Part shown: positions 50,804-60,506 of the stretch, one piece after another
How the letters are laid out: each line of letters opens with the position of its first letter
Numbering within the stretch: position 1 is the stretch's first letter
NCBI GenBank assembly: GCA_009922615.1
Contig: RFVF01000001.1
Span: forward strand, 62,001-126,000
Direction: 5' to 3'
Source: Pseudomonadota bacterium
GTDB lineage: Bacteria > Verrucomicrobiota > Verrucomicrobiia > Limisphaerales > SXTU01
DNA: 64,000 bases
Notes under the pieces: model-generated
Seen by the model: only the letters and a program-made list of their open reading frames with translations
What the model was told of the DNA's origin: nothing
Databases searched by the model: none
Program-made: the position numbers and the translations under genes

Positions 50804-52030
50804 ATGTCCAAAGTGCTTCCCACTCAGCGCAACGGCGACTTTCTGTTCGTGGAGAGTTTCGTGCTGAAGCCAACTAAAGCCCGCGCTCTGCTAGCGTTGT
50901 GGTTTCCCGTCGCGATGTTGGCCTTCTCCACCGGTTGCGCCACCTACTCCGATGGCCCCGTCGCCAACTCCACTTCTTCCGCCGCACCAGCCACCCCCGC
51001 CGTCCCCCGCCGCGACCAAGTCCTCTGGAACTACCGCAATGCCGCCCTGGCCATGCGTGCGGGCCGTTTCGACCAGGCCAAGACCGAACTTGAGGAAGCA
51101 CTCTCCCGCCTCGGCGGCATTTACGGTCCCGATAAAGCCGCCGCCAGCGCCCGCCGCCTGTTCAATGAGGAGTCCAAAAAGAACTTCATCGGCGAGCCTT
51201 ACGAGCGCGTGATGGCCTACTTCTATCGCGGTATTCTCTACTGGATGGACGGTGAGCCTGACAACGCTCGTGCCTGCTTTCGCACCGGCCAGCTCCTCGA
51301 CAGCGATACCGAAAATAAAACCTACGCCGGCGACTGGTCGCTGCTTGATTACCTCGACGGCCTCGCCTCCGTGAAGCTCGCAGCCGACGGCTCCGACGCC
51401 TTCGCCCGCGCCCAGACCCACACGCGCGCCACACCGCTCCCGCCCTACGCCCCGCGTGCTAACGTCCTTTTTTTCATTGAGTATGGCAACGGGCCATTGA
51501 AATACGCCGCCGGTCAATATCGTGAGCAGCTTCGCTTCCGTGAGGGCCATCCCGGCACGAAGACGGCCCTCGTTCGCGTCGCGGGGCAGGCCTGGCCGGC
51601 GCCTCCCTACGACGACCTGTATTTTCAAGCCTCCACGCGTGGCGGCCGCGTCATGGACTACATCCTCGCTGGCAAAGCGCAGTTCAAGGGCGCGGCGAAC
51701 TCCGTCGGCGACGCCGCCATCATCAGCGGTGCCGTGCTCGCCAACACCCAGCAACGCCGCCACAACGCCGGTGACGAAATCGGGGCCGGCCTCATGCTCT
51801 TCGGCCTCGCCAGCAAGCTCGTCTCCGCCGCCACCACTCCGACCGCCGACACACGCTGCTGGGACAACCTGCCGGGCTACCTTAGTTTCACCGCGATAGA
51901 GTTGCCGCCCGGCGAACACACCGCCGCCGTCGAATTTCAAAATGCTGCCGGCACAACCACCCGCGTGAAGACCGCCACCTTCACTGTGCAACCCGGCCGC
52001 GACACCGTCGTCTTTCTCAGCGACCACTGA
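50804..52030 (+). CDS. COG3014-like lipoprotein
   Basis: AFSTGCATY lipobox; FDQAKTELEEALSRLGGIYGPDKAAASARRLFNEESKKNFIGEPYERVMAYFYRGILYWMDGEPDNARACFR. Confidence 0.78.
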   Translation: MSKVLPTQRNGDFLFVESFVLKPTKARALLALWFPVAMLAFSTGCATYSDGPVANSTSSAAPATPAVPRRDQVLWNYRNAALAMRAGRFDQAKTELEEALSRLGGIYGPDKAAASARRLFNEESKKNFIGEPYERVMAYFYRGILYWMDGEPDNARACFRTGQLLDSDTENKTYAGDWSLLDYLDGLASVKLAADGSDAFARAQTHTRATPLPPYAPRANVLFFIEYGNGPLKYAAGQYREQLRFREGHPGTKTALVRVAGQAWPAPPYDDLYFQASTRGGRVMDYILAGKAQFKGAANSVGDAAIISGAVLANTQQRRHNAGDEIGAGLMLFGLASKLVSAATTPTADTRCWDNLPGYLSFTAIELPPGEHTAAVEFQNAAGTTTRVKTATFTVQPGRDTVVFLSDH

Positions 52031-52130
52031 GCCATGAATTTTTGCCGCGAAAGAACGCGAAGAATGCAGAAGGGAAAAATCCTCTTTGTGCTCTCTGCGT
52101 CCATTCACGGCTAAAAACAGAAATCAATCC

Positions 52131-52541
52131 ATGAAAACCATCCTCACCCTGTCCCTCCTCGCGGCGACGTTCGCCCTTACTGGCTGCCAGCACGGCGGCG
52201 CGTATGAAGCCCGCAACGCGCAGCGCTACGACCTCGAAAACAAGGCACCCTTCGCCCTGATGGACTCGATGGTGCAGCGCTCCGTGACCAGCTCCGGCAT
52301 CCAGAAGCAGACCTTGGAGGACGGCCGCCTGCGCGTCGTCGCCAACGTGCGCAACCGCGAGGCCCGCCGCATCCAGGTGCAGATTAGCTGCGTGTTCAAG
52401 GACGAGGGCGGCGCGGCCACCGGCGACGAAACCCCGTGGACCAACCTCATCCTCACCGAGAGCGCGCAGGAAGCCGTCGAGTTCGTCTCGATGAACAACA
52501 AGGCCAAGAACTTCACCATCCGCGTGCGGCAGGCGCATTGA
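52131..52541 (+). CDS. YcfL-like lipoprotein (DUF1425 family)
   Basis: lipobox ALTGCQHG; short secreted protein directly after the LpoB/COG3014 genes. Confidence 0.65.
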   Translation: MKTILTLSLLAATFALTGCQHGGAYEARNAQRYDLENKAPFALMDSMVQRSVTSSGIQKQTLEDGRLRVVANVRNREARRIQVQISCVFKDEGGAATGDETPWTNLILTESAQEAVEFVSMNNKAKNFTIRVRQAH

Positions 52542-52553
52542 GTTGCGACTGCC

Positions 52554-52859
52554 ATGACGCGGCTTGCGCAAATGAAAAACCGGCGAAAGCGAGTCTTCCA
52601 ATGGCCAGCCAAGAACCATTGGATGGAAATGGCGACAACACTTGTGGTGTTGGTTTGCGCCGCACTCGTTCTGCATTTCGTGTTCAAGTGCCCTTGGCCT
52701 GTTGTGGGAGGGCTTGGAGTAGCGTTCTTCGTGGCAGCGGCATTGAACGTGTTTCTTGCTGAGTTCGAAAACGATTTGCCTGGTGGGTTCAACAACCCCC
52801 ACCCGACCAGGCCAACACCGGATTCCAGTTCGGACTCGCAAAATGAGCACTCAGCTTGA
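52554..52859 (+). CDS. Hypothetical small membrane protein
   Basis: two hydrophobic segments. Confidence 0.5.
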   Translation: MTRLAQMKNRRKRVFQWPAKNHWMEMATTLVVLVCAALVLHFVFKCPWPVVGGLGVAFFVAAALNVFLAEFENDLPGGFNNPHPTRPTPDSSSDSQNEHSA

Positions 52860-52972
52860 CACGAATCTTGCTTCCCCTCCGCTCATGCCGAGGTCGGCGT
52901 TTGCGCCTTCGCGAGCCATTTGATCCACAGCCAACAACGCTTTGACGGCTTCAACCAGCCGCCGTTCCAAAC

Positions 52973-53968
52973 ATGAAAACTACACTCCTCCTCACCGCCC
53001 TCGCCCTCCCGCTCGCCGCGTTCGGTCAGGCCAAAGCCCCTGCCGCGCCGCCTGCGAATGCCCCGGTGCCCGTCACCACCGCGCCCGCCGTGCCCGGCGC
53101 GACGCCCGGCACTTACGTGTATGAGCAGAAGCCCATCACCGGCTTGCCGCAGCTCATCACGCCGCAGCAGGCGCAGACCGTCATCGAGAAGTTCAAGGCC
53201 GCCTATCCCAAGCTCGGCAGCCCGCGCTTCCTCATCCACGTGAACCGCGACCTCGTGGACGAGAAGACCGGCGCGCGCCTCACCTCCCGCAACGAGCGCA
53301 CCGAGACCACGCGCACGACGATTGACTCCACCATCGCCGCGCCCCCCAACGCCGCGCAGCCCATCAACACCGTCACCATCAATGCTGGCGGCGCGGTCAC
53401 GTTGCCCGCCGGCACGCTGCAAAGCCAAGTTCCCCAAGGCCCCGGCAAAATCACCACCACCAACGAGCGTCAGACCCGCGACAACCGCTTCACCGACACC
53501 GCCCGCCCCGAGCCGACGCTCGCCGACAAGCAGACCGCCCGCGACGTCGAGCGCCTCTTCGGTCGCCCCTTGCGCTTGGGCGGCGCTTCGCTTGCCGACC
53601 AGCGCGTGGCCACGCAGCTCATTCCCAGCCGTTCACTCGACGAGATTCTCAAAGACACCAACGGCGAGGCCGCCCGCAAGGACCGCGAAGCCCTCGCGAA
53701 GGTTGCCGACGTGGCGCTCGAAGTCCTCATCTCCAGCCGCCAGCTCGTCATCCGAGAAGTCTCCGGCGACAAGGTCTATCAAGTCCCCGACATTCAGGTC
53801 AGCGCCATCCGCTTTAAAGACGCCGCCATCCTCGGCCAGGCCAGCGCCTCCGACATCCTCGGTCGTGACCGCTACGCCGGTCGCATCGTCACCACCTTCG
53901 ACGTGCGCGAAATCACCGAAGCCGTCGCCCTCGCCCTGATGGAGGACATGACGCTGACGGTGAAGTAA
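52973..53968 (+). CDS. Hypothetical secreted protein in the lipoprotein cluster
   Basis: signal peptide MKTTLLLTALALPLAAFGQA; alpha/beta C-terminal domain. Confidence 0.65.
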   Translation: MKTTLLLTALALPLAAFGQAKAPAAPPANAPVPVTTAPAVPGATPGTYVYEQKPITGLPQLITPQQAQTVIEKFKAAYPKLGSPRFLIHVNRDLVDEKTGARLTSRNERTETTRTTIDSTIAAPPNAAQPINTVTINAGGAVTLPAGTLQSQVPQGPGKITTTNERQTRDNRFTDTARPEPTLADKQTARDVERLFGRPLRLGGASLADQRVATQLIPSRSLDEILKDTNGEAARKDREALAKVADVALEVLISSRQLVIREVSGDKVYQVPDIQVSAIRFKDAAILGQASASDILGRDRYAGRIVTTFDVREITEAVALALMEDMTLTVK

Positions 53969-54213
53969 GCGCCAGAGCTCTGCCCATGAATCTGTCTGGC
54001 GTCGCTGGGCGAGGCTTCGGCAAACCAATCGGGGGACGAAGTCGCGCGCCGCGCTGCCCTATTGGATTCAGGGGCTAAATCGCGATTCCACGTTGCTAGG
54101 CAAGGCCTGCTGGCGGGTTCCGTTCGTTCCCCGGGACTGCTGTCAGGGTGGTGACTGTGCAAAAATTCGCCACACTTCCCGCCTTGTAACACTCCGGCCT
54201 CCCCCACAGTCTT

Positions 54214-57200
54214 TTGCCCTGCATGAATTTGGTCCGCCTCGCCCTCCGCCGCCCGCTCTCGGTCGTGGTCGGTGTCATTGCCATCGCGCTCGCAGCGTGG
54301 ATCGGGCTTCAGCGCATGACGCGCGATGTCTTTCCGCCGCTGGGCATCCCGACCATTTACGTCGCGCAGCCCTTCGGCGGCATGGACCCCGCGCAGATGG
54401 AGGGGTTCATCACTTACTACTACGAATACCACTTCCTCTACATCACGGGCATCGAGCACGTGGAGTCCAAGAGCATCCAAGGCGCGAGCATCATGAAGCT
54501 CCAGTTCCACCCGGGCACGGACATGTCATCCGCGTTGTCCGAGGTGGTCGCCTACGTGAACCGCTCGCGGGCCTTCATGCCGCCGGGCACGCCGGGGCCG
54601 TTCATCACGCGCTTCGACGCCGGCAGCGTGCCGGTCGGCTACCTCGTGTTCTCGACGACCAACGCCAACCGCACGGTCGGCGAGATGCAGAACGCCGCGT
54701 TGAATCAGGTGCGCCCGCTCTTCGCACCGTTGCCGGGCGTGTCCGCACCGCCGCCGTTCGGCGGCAGCGCGCGGACCATTCTCATCAACCTCAAGCCTGA
54801 CCGGCTTCGCAGCTACGGCGTGTCCGCCGATGAAGTGGTTTCCGCCATCAGCGCGGCGAACACCCTCAGCCCGTCCGGCAATCTCCCACTCGGCGACAAG
54901 TATCCCTTCGTCCCGGTCAACGCGGTGGTGAAGAACATTCAAGACCTCGCTGCCGTGCCCATCCGCACGGGCACCGGCGTGGGCGGCGGCTCCGTCTTCG
55001 TGCGCGACCTCGGCGACGTGGCCGACGGCGCGGACATCGTCACCAGCTACGCGCTCGCGAATGGCAAGCGGACCGTTTACATGCCCGTCACGAAGCGCTC
55101 GGACGCCAGCACGCTATCGGTCGTCGAACTGGTGAAGAAGAACATCCCCGAGTTCAAGAAGGTGCTGCCCGACGACATTGAGGTTACCTACGAGTTCGAC
55201 CAGTCGCCCTACGTAGTGCGCGCCATCCGCGACCTCGTGAAGGAAGGCGCGCTCGGAGCCGTGCTGACGGGCCTGATGGTGCTGCTCTTCCTGCGTGACT
55301 GGCGCAGCGCGTTCATCGTGGTCATCAACATCCCCATCGCGCTGCTGGCCGGGACGTTCGCGCTGTGGATGAGCGGGCAGAACATCAACCTGATGACGCT
55401 CGGCGGCCTCGCGCTGGCCGTCGGTATCCTCGTGGATGAAGCGACGGTGGCAATTGAGAACATCCATGTGCATCTGGCACGTCGTCGCCCACTCGCCCGT
55501 GCCGTCCTTGACGCCACAGTGGAAACCACCGGCCCGCGACTGCTCGCAATGCTGTGCGTGCTCGCTGTCTTCATCCCGGCGTTCTTCATGCAAGGCGCGG
55601 CTAAGGCGCTCTTCACCCCGCTCGCACTGGCCGTGGGTTTCTCGATGGTCGCAAGCTTCGTCCTGTCGAGCACCTTGGTGCCAGTCTTGAGCGTTTGGTT
55701 TCTGCGCGGGCACGAATCAGACGTAGCAGAAGAAAAGGGTTCGTCCGCTTACGTTGCATTGCTTCGTCCGCTCCTCGCCGCTCGCTGGCTCGTTACGCCC
55801 ATTTACCTCGCCGTCGCCCTCGGCGGCCTCTGGCTGCTCGCGCCGCGCCTCGGCACCGAGATTTTCCCCAAGGTGGACGCCGGACAAATCCAGCTCCGTC
55901 TCCGCGCCACGCCCGGCACGCAGCTCGAAAAGACCGAGGCCATCGCCCTCCGCGTGCTCGACCTCATCAAGCGCGAGGCCGGGGCGGACAACGTCCAGAT
56001 GAGCATCGGCCTCGTCGGCGTCCACGCGGCAAACTACCCGGTCAACCTCATCCACCAGTGGAACGCGGGCCCGGAGGAAGGCGTGCTGCAAATCCAGTTC
56101 AAGCCCGGCTCCGTCCGCACCGAACCGCTCAAGGAAAAGCTCCGCGCCACCTTCAAGGCAGAGTTGCCCGACGTGCTCGTCAGCTTCGAGCCGAGCGACA
56201 TTGTCGAGCGCGTGATGAGCTTCGGCGCGCCGACGCCCATTGAGATTGCCGTGCAAGGCCAGAGCCTCGCCGCGAGCAAGGAATTTGCCGACAAACTCCG
56301 CGAGCGGCTGGCGAAGATTCCTTCGTTGCGCGATCTCCAGTTCGCCCAAGTCCTCGACTACCCGACGCTAGACGTGAACATCAACCGCGAGCGCGCTGGC
56401 CTGCTTGGCGTGCGGATGAGCGATGCCACGAAATCGCTCGTTGCCAGCACCGCGAGCAGCCGTTTCACCGTGCCGAACTACTGGGCCGACCCGGCGAGTG
56501 GTATCGCTTTCAGCGTGCAGGTGCAGGTGCCGCAAGGCCGCGTGAGCACGGTCGAGGAATTCAAGAACACGCCCGTCACCACCGCTGGCGGCAAGGCCAC
56601 GCTCCTCCGCAACATCGCCAACCTGAGCGAAGGCACCGCGCCGCAAACCTACGAGCGCTACAACCTAATGCGCGTCGTCTCGCTCACCGCAAACATTCAC
56701 GGCTCCGATCTCGGCAGCGTTGCGAAGGCCATTCACGCCGCCATCAAGGAAGTCGGCGCGCCGCCCGCCAAGACAAGCGTCGCCGTCCGTGGGCAGATTC
56801 CGCCGATGGAGGAGATGTTCAACGGACTCCGCACCGGCCTGTTGCTCGCCCTGGTCGTTATCTTCCTGCTGCTCATGGCGAACTTTCAGTCCGTGCGACT
56901 CGCGCTCGTGGTCGTGTCCACTGTGCCCGCCGTGCTCGCGGGCGTTGCGCTCACGCTCTGGCTTACGCACACAACGCTGAACATCCAAAGCTTCATGGGG
57001 GCCATCATGGCCGTGGGCGTGGCCGTGGCGAACGCCATCCTGCTCGTGACCTTCGCCGAGCGCGCCAGAGTAGGACAGGCTTCCAGCTTGTCATCCATTC
57101 AGAACTCCCCCGCCCAAACGGCGAACGCGGCCGATGGAAAAAGTCAGAAGTCAGGCAAGCTGTCTGACCTACTTGGAGCCTCCCTCACCGGCGCGAACTC

Positions 57201-57456
57201 CCGCCTTCGCCCCATCCTGATGACGAGCTTCGCGATGATGGCTGGCATGTTGCCCCTCGCCCTCGGCCTCGGTGACGGCGGCGACCAGACCGCGCCCTTG
57301 GGCCGCGCCGTCATCGGCGGCCTCGCCGCCGCGACGCTCGCCACCCTTTTCATCCTTCCATCCGTCTTCGCCGTAGTGATGACCGGCAAGCACACCCGCT
57401 CCGCCAGCCTCGACCCGGACGACGCGAACAGCCCGCAGTTCAATGCCGCCAAATGA
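54214..57456 (+). CDS. RND efflux transporter permease (AcrB/Czc-like)
   Basis: SVVVGVIAIALAAWIGLQRM, GGLALAVGILVDEATVAIENIH, SFVLSSTLVPVLSVWFL, RLRPILMTSFAMMAGMLPLALG. Confidence 0.95.
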   Translation: MPCMNLVRLALRRPLSVVVGVIAIALAAWIGLQRMTRDVFPPLGIPTIYVAQPFGGMDPAQMEGFITYYYEYHFLYITGIEHVESKSIQGASIMKLQFHPGTDMSSALSEVVAYVNRSRAFMPPGTPGPFITRFDAGSVPVGYLVFSTTNANRTVGEMQNAALNQVRPLFAPLPGVSAPPPFGGSARTILINLKPDRLRSYGVSADEVVSAISAANTLSPSGNLPLGDKYPFVPVNAVVKNIQDLAAVPIRTGTGVGGGSVFVRDLGDVADGADIVTSYALANGKRTVYMPVTKRSDASTLSVVELVKKNIPEFKKVLPDDIEVTYEFDQSPYVVRAIRDLVKEGALGAVLTGLMVLLFLRDWRSAFIVVINIPIALLAGTFALWMSGQNINLMTLGGLALAVGILVDEATVAIENIHVHLARRRPLARAVLDATVETTGPRLLAMLCVLAVFIPAFFMQGAAKALFTPLALAVGFSMVASFVLSSTLVPVLSVWFLRGHESDVAEEKGSSAYVALLRPLLAARWLVTPIYLAVALGGLWLLAPRLGTEIFPKVDAGQIQLRLRATPGTQLEKTEAIALRVLDLIKREAGADNVQMSIGLVGVHAANYPVNLIHQWNAGPEEGVLQIQFKPGSVRTEPLKEKLRATFKAELPDVLVSFEPSDIVERVMSFGAPTPIEIAVQGQSLAASKEFADKLRERLAKIPSLRDLQFAQVLDYPTLDVNINRERAGLLGVRMSDATKSLVASTASSRFTVPNYWADPASGIAFSVQVQVPQGRVSTVEEFKNTPVTTAGGKATLLRNIANLSEGTAPQTYERYNLMRVVSLTANIHGSDLGSVAKAIHAAIKEVGAPPAKTSVAVRGQIPPMEEMFNGLRTGLLLALVVIFLLLMANFQSVRLALVVVSTVPAVLAGVALTLWLTHTTLNIQSFMGAIMAVGVAVANAILLVTFAERARVGQASSLSSIQNSPAQTANAADGKSQKSGKLSDLLGASLTGANSRLRPILMTSFAMMAGMLPLALGLGDGGDQTAPLGRAVIGGLAAATLATLFILPSVFAVVMTGKHTRSASLDPDDANSPQFNAAK
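57070..57171. repeat. VGQASSLS-type inverted repeat with AGTCAGA/AGTCAGG units inside the RND gene
   Basis: GTAGGACAGGCTTCCAGCTTGTC ... AGTCAGAAGTCAGGCAAGCTGTCTGACCTAC; translated in-frame. Confidence 0.75.
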
Positions 57457-59069
57457 ACGCACCCATGAAAGCTCAACCTGTTCTCCTTCACCCTCACCCT
57501 CTTTCGCTGGGAGAGGGAACAGCCCCGCGCACGCTTGATTTTTCCCCGCGCACAGTTCCGCTCTACCGCTGGTTGCGATTCACCCTCTCCCAGCGGGAGA
57601 GGGTCGGTGTGAGGGAGAAAGTGTTGCTAGGTTTGAGTATAGCGGTTGCGCTGTTGAGCACTGCCTCTTGCTTGGCTCAGACAACTTACTCGGGCGCGGG
57701 CGCGAGCGGTGGCAGTAGCGCTCCCACCGTCCGCGTCGCCACGCCCACGCGCGGCGATGTCCACCGCTTCGTCGCGCAGCCCGGGACCATCCGGCCGCTC
57801 CAGCAGGCCACGCTCTACGCACGCCTGCCTGGCTACGTCAAACGCATCGCGGTGGACAAGGGCGACGCCGTCAAGGCCGGCGCGCTCCTCGCCGAACTCG
57901 ACGCGCCCGAGTTGGCCCTCGACCTCGCCCGCGCGCGCGGCGAGTTCGCCAAGGCCAGAGCTGACGTCGCGCGCGCTAGCGCGGAACTCGCGAAATCCCA
58001 GGCCGACATTGCCCGAACGCATGCCGAGGTCGCGCTCGCTAAGGCCGGCGCGCACAAGGCCGAGGCCGAGTTGCACGCGGCCATCGCCGTCGCCGCACGC
58101 GCGCAGGCGGAACTGCCCAAGGCTCAAGCCGAGGTGAATGTCGCCCGGCTTGACTACGACCGCCTCACCGAGGGGCGCCGCAAGGCCCCCGACCTCGTCG
58201 TGCCCGCGCAAGTGGACGCGGCGAAGGCACGCCTCGACACCGCGACCGCGCAAGTCGGCGTGCTCCGCGCCGCTGCCGAGGCTGCGGCTGCCGAAGCCGA
58301 GGCCGCGAAGGCTCGGCGCGCCGGAAGCGAGGCCAGCATCCAAGCCGCGAGTGCCCAGGCCGAAGCCGCGAAGGCCAGCCACGAGGCTGCGCGCGCCGTG
58401 GTCGGAGCATTTGAGGCGGCCGTGGAAGTGGCGCAGTCCGCGATGCAACGCACTAGCACGCTCGCGGACTTCACGCGCCTCACTGCGCCGTTTAGCGGCG
58501 TCGTCACCGCGCGCTTCGTGGACCTCGGCGCGTTTGTCCCCGCCGCCACGGCGGGCAACGCCGCGCAGAACGCGGCTGTCGTCACGCTCATGGACTTCGA
58601 CACCGTGCGCGTGCAGGTGCCGATGACGGAGCTTGAGGCCGGCTTCGTCGCGAAGGGCCAGCCGGTGAAGGTCGCGCTCGACGGCCTGCCCGGCAAAATC
58701 TTCGAGGGCACGGTCACGCGCTTCGCCGGCGCGCTGGATGAGGCCACGCGCACGATGCTCGTCGAGGCCGAGCTGCCGAATCCCGGCCACGCGTTGCGCC
58801 CCGGGATGTATGCCACCGTGCGCGTGGGCGTGGAGAAGCACACGAACGTCCTGCTCGTGCCGAGCGAGGCGCTGGTGATGGAGAAAGCGAACGCGTTTGT
58901 CTTCTTGGCAGATGGCAGCAAGGCGAAGAAGACGCCGGTAAAGATTGGCTTCAACGACGGGGCGAAGGTGGAAATAGTCTCCGGTCTCGCGGAGACGGCG
59001 AAGGTGATTCTCATTGGGAAGATGACCTTGGCGGATGGGCAGGTGGTCAACGTGCAGGAGGGCAAGTGA
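57453..59069 (+). CDS. RND periplasmic adaptor (HlyD family), N-terminus extended by an in-frame repeat
   Basis: GTIRPLQQATLYARLPGYVKRIAVDKGDAVKAGALLAELD; Ala-rich coiled coil; probable functional start at GTG 57621 (signal peptide VLLGLSIAVALLSTASCLAQ). Confidence 0.92.
   Translation: MNAPMKAQPVLLHPHPLSLGEGTAPRTLDFSPRTVPLYRWLRFTLSQRERVGVREKVLLGLSIAVALLSTASCLAQTTYSGAGASGGSSAPTVRVATPTRGDVHRFVAQPGTIRPLQQATLYARLPGYVKRIAVDKGDAVKAGALLAELDAPELALDLARARGEFAKARADVARASAELAKSQADIARTHAEVALAKAGAHKAEAELHAAIAVAARAQAELPKAQAEVNVARLDYDRLTEGRRKAPDLVVPAQVDAAKARLDTATAQVGVLRAAAEAAAAEAEAAKARRAGSEASIQAASAQAEAAKASHEAARAVVGAFEAAVEVAQSAMQRTSTLADFTRLTAPFSGVVTARFVDLGAFVPAATAGNAAQNAAVVTLMDFDTVRVQVPMTELEAGFVAKGQPVKVALDGLPGKIFEGTVTRFAGALDEATRTMLVEAELPNPGHALRPGMYATVRVGVEKHTNVLLVPSEALVMEKANAFVFLADGSKAKKTPVKIGFNDGAKVEIVSGLAETAKVILIGKMTLADGQVVNVQEGK
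57481..57619. repeat. SPAGRG-type inverted repeat in the adaptor N-terminus
   Basis: 57481-57518 vs reverse complement of the arm ending 57619 (31/38); similar arms at 40231-40337. Confidence 0.85.
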
Positions 59070-60421
59070 ATTTTTCAGTTTTCAGTTTTCAGTTTTCAGT
59101 GACGGAATGCCGGCGACTGCCGGTTGCTGTGCTGCTTGGCTTTGCCCTAACAACGAGGGCCGCGACAAACCAGCCCATTGACCTCCCCACCACGCTCAAG
59201 CTCGCCGGCGCGCAAAACCTCGATGTGCAAATCGCCCGCGAGCGGTTGCGCGAGGCGGAGGCACAGCGGGATGAGGCCATCTACAACTTCTTCCCGTGGG
59301 TAACGCCCGGCGTCGGCTATCGGCGGCATGACGGCCGGATTCAGGACGTGACCGGCAATCTCTTCGACACGAGCAAGCAGCAGCTCACGCCCGGCGTGAA
59401 TGTGGAGGCGCGGCTGGATTTGGGCGATGCGTGGTTCAAGGCGCTCGCCGCGAAGCAGCTCGCCAAGGCCGCCGATCACGCGGTCGCGGCGCAGGAGCAG
59501 GACACCACCACCACCGCCGCGCTTGGTTACTTCGACCTCGTCAAGGCTCGCGCGACCGGCGAGGTGGCGGAGGAGGCGACGCGGGTTGCCACGGCTTACG
59601 CGGATCAACTTCAACAGGGCGTGGCGCTTGGGCTCATCTTCAAAGGCGACGCCCTGCGAGCGCGCGGTCAAGCCGAGCGAAACCAACTCGCCCTCGAGCA
59701 AGCTCGCGAACAGCAGCGCATTGCCGCCGCCCGCCTCGCGCAAGTGCTCCGGCTCGACCCAGCCGTGAACCTCACGCCTGCCAACAGCGAACTGTTGCCG
59801 CTCACGCTGATCGCCACCAACGCCGCGCTGGATTCACTCGTGGCACAGGCGCTGAGCGCGCGGCCGGAGTTGAAGCAGGGCGCAGCACTGGCGAATGCCG
59901 CCGCAAAACAGCGTGACGCCACGACGGTCGGACCGTTGATTCCCAGCCTCGGCGCGCAGGGTTTCGTGGGGGCGCTGGGGGGCGGGCGGAACAACGACCT
60001 GGACAATTTCGGCGGTAGTTCAAGCGTCGCGCTCACGCTCGGCTGGCGCTTAGGCCCCGGGGGCATCTTCGACTCCGCGCGCGAGCGGACGGCGGATTCG
60101 CGTCTGCGTGCCACGGCCCTCGCCAACGACAAATTGAAGGACGACATCATCCGGCAAGTGGTCGAGGCGCACACGCGGGTGCATTCGCTGCGCGACCAGC
60201 TCGCGACGTTGCGTCGCGCGCTGGTGACGGCGGAGGAAGCGTTCCGGCTGACGCGTGAGCGCAAGGAACGCGGCATCGGCGTGGTGCTGGAGAACATTTT
60301 TGCGGAACAGGATTTGACCCGCGCACGCACGGACTTTCTCGCCGCCGTGGCGGAGGCGAACAAGGCGCAGTTCCTTTTGCTCCGCGCGCTAGGGCAGCCC
60401 GGGCTTGCGGCTTCGCCCTGA
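59066..60421 (+). CDS. TolC-family outer membrane efflux protein
   Basis: TLKLAGAQNLDVQIARERLREAEAQRDEAIYNFFPWVTPGVGYRR, long helical repeats; third gene of RND operon. Confidence 0.9.
   Translation: MNFSVFSFQFSVTECRRLPVAVLLGFALTTRAATNQPIDLPTTLKLAGAQNLDVQIARERLREAEAQRDEAIYNFFPWVTPGVGYRRHDGRIQDVTGNLFDTSKQQLTPGVNVEARLDLGDAWFKALAAKQLAKAADHAVAAQEQDTTTTAALGYFDLVKARATGEVAEEATRVATAYADQLQQGVALGLIFKGDALRARGQAERNQLALEQAREQQRIAAARLAQVLRLDPAVNLTPANSELLPLTLIATNAALDSLVAQALSARPELKQGAALANAAAKQRDATTVGPLIPSLGAQGFVGALGGGRNNDLDNFGGSSSVALTLGWRLGPGGIFDSARERTADSRLRATALANDKLKDDIIRQVVEAHTRVHSLRDQLATLRRALVTAEEAFRLTRERKERGIGVVLENIFAEQDLTRARTDFLAAVAEANKAQFLLLRALGQPGLAASP
59072..59099. repeat. Perfect tandem heptamer TTTTCAG x4
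   Basis: direct reading; translated as NFSVFSFQFSV at TolC N-terminus. Confidence 0.95.
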
Positions 60422-60506
60422 TCAATCAAGCGATGTCCGCTTTCGTTTGGTGCGGTCAAATCCCGATGGACGCAGAGCGTTGCGGACGGCTAGGGTGCGC
60501 TTGCGT

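Noticed and set aside
52026-52125. Inverted repeat upstream of the YcfL-like gene (ttttgccgcgaaagaacgcgaag / ctctttgtgctctctgcgtccattcacggctaaaa)
   Set aside because: Arms are only loosely complementary; probably another decayed repeat but too weak to list as a supported feature.
59072-59099. Possible CRISPR-like array
   Set aside because: Direct 7-bp tandem units with no spacers; no cas genes in the window.
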